A stretch of DNA of 64,000 nucleotides. It comes from Adiantum capillus-veneris. Lineage: Eukaryota > Streptophyta > Polypodiopsida > Polypodiales > Pteridaceae. The notes under the pieces were generated by a model that was not told the DNA's origin, made no database searches, and saw nothing but the letters and a program-made list of their open reading frames with translations. The position numbers and the translations under genes were made by a program. The DNA lies in NCBI GenBank assembly GCA_014529385.2, contig CM043952.1, positions 56,711,619 to 56,775,618 of the forward strand. Reading direction: 5' to 3'. Below, one piece after another: positions 60,355 to 64,000 of the stretch; the stretch's first letter is position 1; the number at the start of each line of letters is the position of its first letter.

Positions 60355-61879
60355 TGGATTCCAACAAGAAAAGTCAACTTCTTCTGCATCTGCGAATGCG
60401 AGAGGAGATCACGAAGAAGATTCTCATGAGCAATCAGAGGAAGAGTACTGCCCACCTCGGCCTACTCAGTTCGAGATTGACGAGATGAAACGCTGACAAT
60501 TGGTTGATGAGGCAACAAAGCAGATGATTAAAATTGCAAAGAATCCGAAATTTGCAAAATTTTTGTCTCAGCAATCCATCACAGAAGTGCACACCCAGTG
60601 GCAGAAAGCCACAGAACCACCCATCAAACCGGCAATCAAGAAACCTCCTTCTCTGAGAATGTTTACAGAGCAAGAATTACAAGAGGTAGTTCAAACACAG
60701 ATCAACCGTCTTTTGGACGCAAACAAAAAATCCAAAAAGCACGATAAAAAGCACAAGAAAGGGACCGACTTCCCGGGTTATTTGGGTCGTCAATCTTCTT
60801 TTGCAACGGCAAGAAAGAAAAAGAAGCGTGTACGATTTGAAGGACTATCCACTTCTTCTTCTTCTTCTTCTAACAATTCTTCTAGCTCTTCCGACTCGAG
60901 CGAAGAAGACAAAGTCAAAACGCGAAGCAAAAAAGAAAGCTTGGGAAAGGGCAAGAAAAAGGCAAAGAAGCCTAGATTTCGTCCAATTTTTGTCAGTTCT
61001 ACAGAGGAGTCATCCTCGGACAGTTCGGACTCCGACGATCACATGTTTTATGCAAAGAAGAAGCATTTTTACAGAGCCAACCAATATGACTTTCTCGAAG
61101 ATAAAAGCAAGAAAGTAAAAGAATTCAAAGAAGGTGGACAGTCGATTAAGTTTGACTCCTTTTCTAGGTTCAGAGATGCTCCAAGGGCTTTGACCTTCAT
61201 TCAGCAGTTTGACATAGCTTTCTCTTTTGGGCATTACTCAGCACTCCAAGATTAGCAGGGCCACATCTTCATTCAGCAGTTTGACATAGCTTTCTCTTTT
61301 GGGTATTACTCAGAGCACTCCAAGATTAGCAGGGTCACATCTTTCTTCAAGGGAAATGCTCGAACATGGTGGTCCACTCTTCTTCTGAGGCAGGAAGCTC
61401 TAGTTAAATGGTTGAAATTCAAAAGGCTCTTTATTTCTTCTTGGCTGACTTAGGAATACGAACGAGATATACGAACCTCTTGGAATCATCTTCGGATGAC
61501 CAAGGGAGATTCTTTGGATGCTTATTACGAGAGAATCTGGAACTCTTTCTACCAACCTCTTCATTTAAGAAGGTCTCGTTTAAAGAACAGATTGAGCGGT
61601 TTTGTTGTTGTGGACTTCCTACAGAGATCCGAGACTACTGCTTGGAACAAAAGTCAAATTCTATTCAAGAATTGGTTAGTCATGCGAAACGGGGTTTTGC
61701 GATCCAACAGACTTCTAACAAATGAAAGTAGAAAGAGAAAGAGTTCCCAAGAAAAGAAAGACAAGGATACACGACCCTGGCTCACTCTTCAAGAGAGGGC
61801 GAGTTACATCAAAGAAGGGAAGTGTTTTGGATGCGGGAAACATGGGCACGTCTCCGCGAAGTGCCCTAAAAAGGCATAG
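60355..61879 (+). pseudogene. Gypsy gag, broken
   Basis: Likely start MDSNKK at 60355 with an early frameshift. Then ASANARGDHEEDSHEQSEEE and, after an in-frame TGA at 60494, an open frame to 61253 with a lysine/serine-rich, acidic region (SSSSSSNNSSSSSDSSEEDK). The retrotransposon gag core (FIQQFDIAFSFG, then FFKGNARTWW) is disrupted by a 72-bp tandem duplication at 61195. The zinc knuckle CFGCGKHGHVSAKC lies near 61827. TAG at 61877 separates it from the protease region in the same frame. Confidence 0.88.
61195..61340 (+). repeat. 72-bp tandem duplication in Gypsy gag
   Basis: CTTCATTCAGCAGTTTGACA starts at 61195 and 61267. The second unit has a 2-bp insertion and a few substitutions. Confidence 0.92.
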
Positions 61880-64000
61880 CAAGAACAGAATGAAGACCAG
61901 CTAGAGAGTTCGACAGCAGCTGAGGAACATGGCAGAAAAGGCAAGATGAAAGCAGGACTGGTTCCAGATTGCATGGGTATGCTTGATGAAAGTACAGAAC
62001 TTTGCCGGGCTTGGGGCAAAGTGAAAGATCAAGAAGCCCTGATTTTCTTTGATAGAGAAGTCAAGGCCAACTTCATTTCACCTGAATTGGCGGCGCAGAT
62101 CGAGATTACACCCGATCAGATGGGACCACCAACAGAGGCAGTTCTACATAGCCATTACACATGTCATTGGCAAACTTCAATTGCATTGTCAAGGGTATTT
62201 GGGGCACGAGGACTTTTACATAATACCCTTGGAAGGTTGTGACGTCCTCCTTGGAGTCCCTTGGTACCATAAGAACAATATTGTGGTCGATTATAGGGCG
62301 AAGAAAGCAGCATTGACAAATGAAAAGGGCCGGAAAATTGTACTTGATGTGAAACTGAAGGGCGAGTCTGTCCCTATTGTATCGCCTTCAGCCATTTCCA
62401 AACTAATGAAATCCAGTCTGTTTGTTTACTCCATCTATTTGAAAGAGTTAAATGATGAACACAGAACGAATATGTCTGAACTTGATAAAGAATGCCAAGA
62501 TTTTCTCCACATATGCCGATTGCTTTTCTGAGGGCCTACGAGGCGAGTTGCCACCATCTCATCATGAGGATTATACCATTGATCAGATACCTGGAAGCAC
62601 TCCACCAAACCAACCACCTTATCGTGTGAACCGAGCCCAGAATGAAGAGATTATGAACCAAGTCAAAGACCTCTTGGAAAAGAGTCTTATCCAGCCGAGT
62701 ACTTCACCCTACTGCTCTCCGATGTTGTTGGTTTTATAGAAAGACGGATCTTGGAGAATGTGCATTGATTATAGAGCTCTCAATAAAATCACCATCAAGA
62801 ACAGATTTCCGATTCCAAGGATCGATGGTATTCTTGACATATTACAGGGATCCTCTTGTTTCAGCAGGATCAATTTGAAAAGCAGATATCATCAGATCCG
62901 AATCGCATCGGGAGATGTCTATTACAAGACAGCTTTTCGGACGAGCGTCAGTTTATATGAATTTTTGGTGATGCCTTTTGGCCTTACCAATGCTCCAACG
63001 ACTTTCAACTGAATGATGGATAGGATTTTCAGAGAGTACAGATCTTTTGTTGGCACTTTCTTTGATGACATTATGGTCTTCTCCAAGGATGAGGCAGGAC
63101 ATAGAAACCATCTGCTACAGGTCTTTCAAGCATTGCGAGATCACAAGTTAATAATCAATGCCAAGAAGAGTGAATTTTTCTTACCAGAGATACACTTTCT
63201 AGGACACATCATCTCAGCAACAAGAGTACAGATGGGTCCGGCCAAGATTGACATGATACGTGATTGACCCGATTTGAAGAATGTTCATGAAGTTAGAAGC
63301 TTCTTTTTTCTACCGGCAGTTCATTAGAAAATTTGTAGAGGTCGCTTTCCCTTTGCATATTCTGACACAGAAAGGAATCCCTTTCTCGTGGGGACCCACA
63401 GAGGTGACTGCCTTTCAGACTTTAAAAGAGAAATTGACTATGGGACCAGGGACCAATTTTGACTTTGCCGGATTTGCAAAAGTCATTCGAAGTATATTGT
63501 GATGCTTGTGGTCGTAGTCTGGGTGCAGTCTTAATACAAGAAGGCCATGTCATTGCCTATGAGAGCCGATTGTTTTCAAGGCCGAAATTGACAGCACAGA
63601 TTCACAAATTTATGAGAAAGAGATTTTGGCGGTTATCCATGCTCTTACTCAGTGGCGACATTACCTACTCCGAGCCAATTTTACGGTCTTCACTGATCAT
63701 CAAAGTTTACACTACTTCTTATCACAAAGCAGCTTTCGGAAAAGCAAATGCGGTGGGCTAACATCTTGTCACAGTTTCACTTCCAAATTGTCGATGTACA
63801 AGGTCAGAAGAACTTGGTGGCAGATGCTTTGTCCCGGAAGCCGTTAGTCTTGGCTATTTCCGCGATTCATCATAGAAGCTTCGAGGATCTGGTCGATCAA
63901 TACGGGATATTCCATACGGGATGGCTACTAGATGAAGAAAACGATGTTGTGCGTTACACAGCCGTTGAGGGAAAAGGTTCTAACTGAATGCCATTGTCCA
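61880..64000 (+). pseudogene. Gypsy pol: protease, RT, RNase H, broken and partial
   Basis: Protease region LIFFDREVKANFISPELAAQ near 62040-62100, where the expected DSGA-type motif has become [37 protein letters not shown] (62755-62815), [25 protein letters not shown] and the catalytic TFFDDIMVFSK near 63060, then FLGHIIS. RNase H: FEVYCDACGRSLGAVLIQEG (63485), then FTDHQSLHYFL (63695) and LVADALSRKP (63815). Stops at about 62737, 63010 and 63265 and several frameshifts. The window ends shortly after RNase H. Confidence 0.9.

Larger units (their letters stand above)
59722..64000 (+). mobile_element. Ty3/Gypsy LTR retrotransposon, degenerate, cut by the window end
   Basis: 5' LTR (about 59722-60288), primer site, gag with zinc knuckle, protease region, RT and RNase H in Gypsy order up to the window end. 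Integrase and 3' LTR would lie beyond 64000. Frameshifts and stops occur throughout. Confidence 0.9.

Noticed and set aside
61010-61234. Minus-strand frame opposite the Gypsy gag
   Set aside because: Mirror of the lysine/serine-rich gag coding sequence; no independent signal.

Overview
This window looks like nuclear DNA of a land plant with a large, repeat-rich genome. The evidence is tRNA-Met-primed Copia and Gypsy retrotransposons, a BED/hAT transposase with a plant-style intron, a plant-type CLC anion channel/transporter gene with GT-AG introns, and very long (CT)n tracts. The species cannot be fixed from the sequence. The LINE type (L1-like ORF1 with RRM and C-terminal domain, APE-type endonuclease, (CT)n tails) is unlike the usual angiosperm L1, so a seed-free plant such as a fern is a reasonable guess, but only a guess. 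I see no bacterial-style operons, rRNA or tRNA genes.

Layout. 0.46-9.6 kb: degenerate Copia element (A1), split by a second, reverse-strand Copia-like element (B1, 3.80-7.70 kb, 5-bp target duplication CTCGT). 9.6-11.3 kb: antisense 3' end of a third Copia, a foldback repeat and an LTR scrap. 11.3-16.1 kb: a second copy of the first family (A2). 16.1-19.1 kb: no genes, but a strong GC-rich hairpin element at 17.85-18.21 kb. 19.1-29.0 kb: two minus-strand LINEs (L1, L2), the second with a clean internal 2-kb inversion. 29.6-47.1 kb: a huge (CT)n array, then three plus-strand LINEs head to tail (L3, L4, L5), each bounded by (CT)n; L5 carries a 1.6-kb solo-LTR-like insertion. 48.5-50.0 kb: two intact minus-strand CLC exons, the only host-gene sequence recognised. 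50.8-59.7 kb: an old LINE (L6) split by a second Copia-B copy (B2, target duplication AGCCC), itself split by a 3.3-kb hAT transposon (8-bp duplication GTAGATAG) with an apparently intact two-exon transposase. 59.7-64 kb: the 5' part of a degenerate Ty3/Gypsy element, cut by the window end.

Most retroelement genes are dead (stops and frameshifts). The sequences without visible damage are LINE L5 ORF1, the hAT transposase, the C-terminal portion of the Copia-B2 protein and the CLC exons. The most interesting systems are: (1) a LINE family that appears to insert into and terminate in (CT)n microsatellite, building head-to-tail arrays; (2) Copia-B, a non-autonomous LTR family carrying one gag-led ORF with an altered protease motif and no integrase or RT core; (3) the hAT element with GGAACGG-rich subterminal arrays; (4) a hairpin element built from four copies of a 14-bp palindrome.
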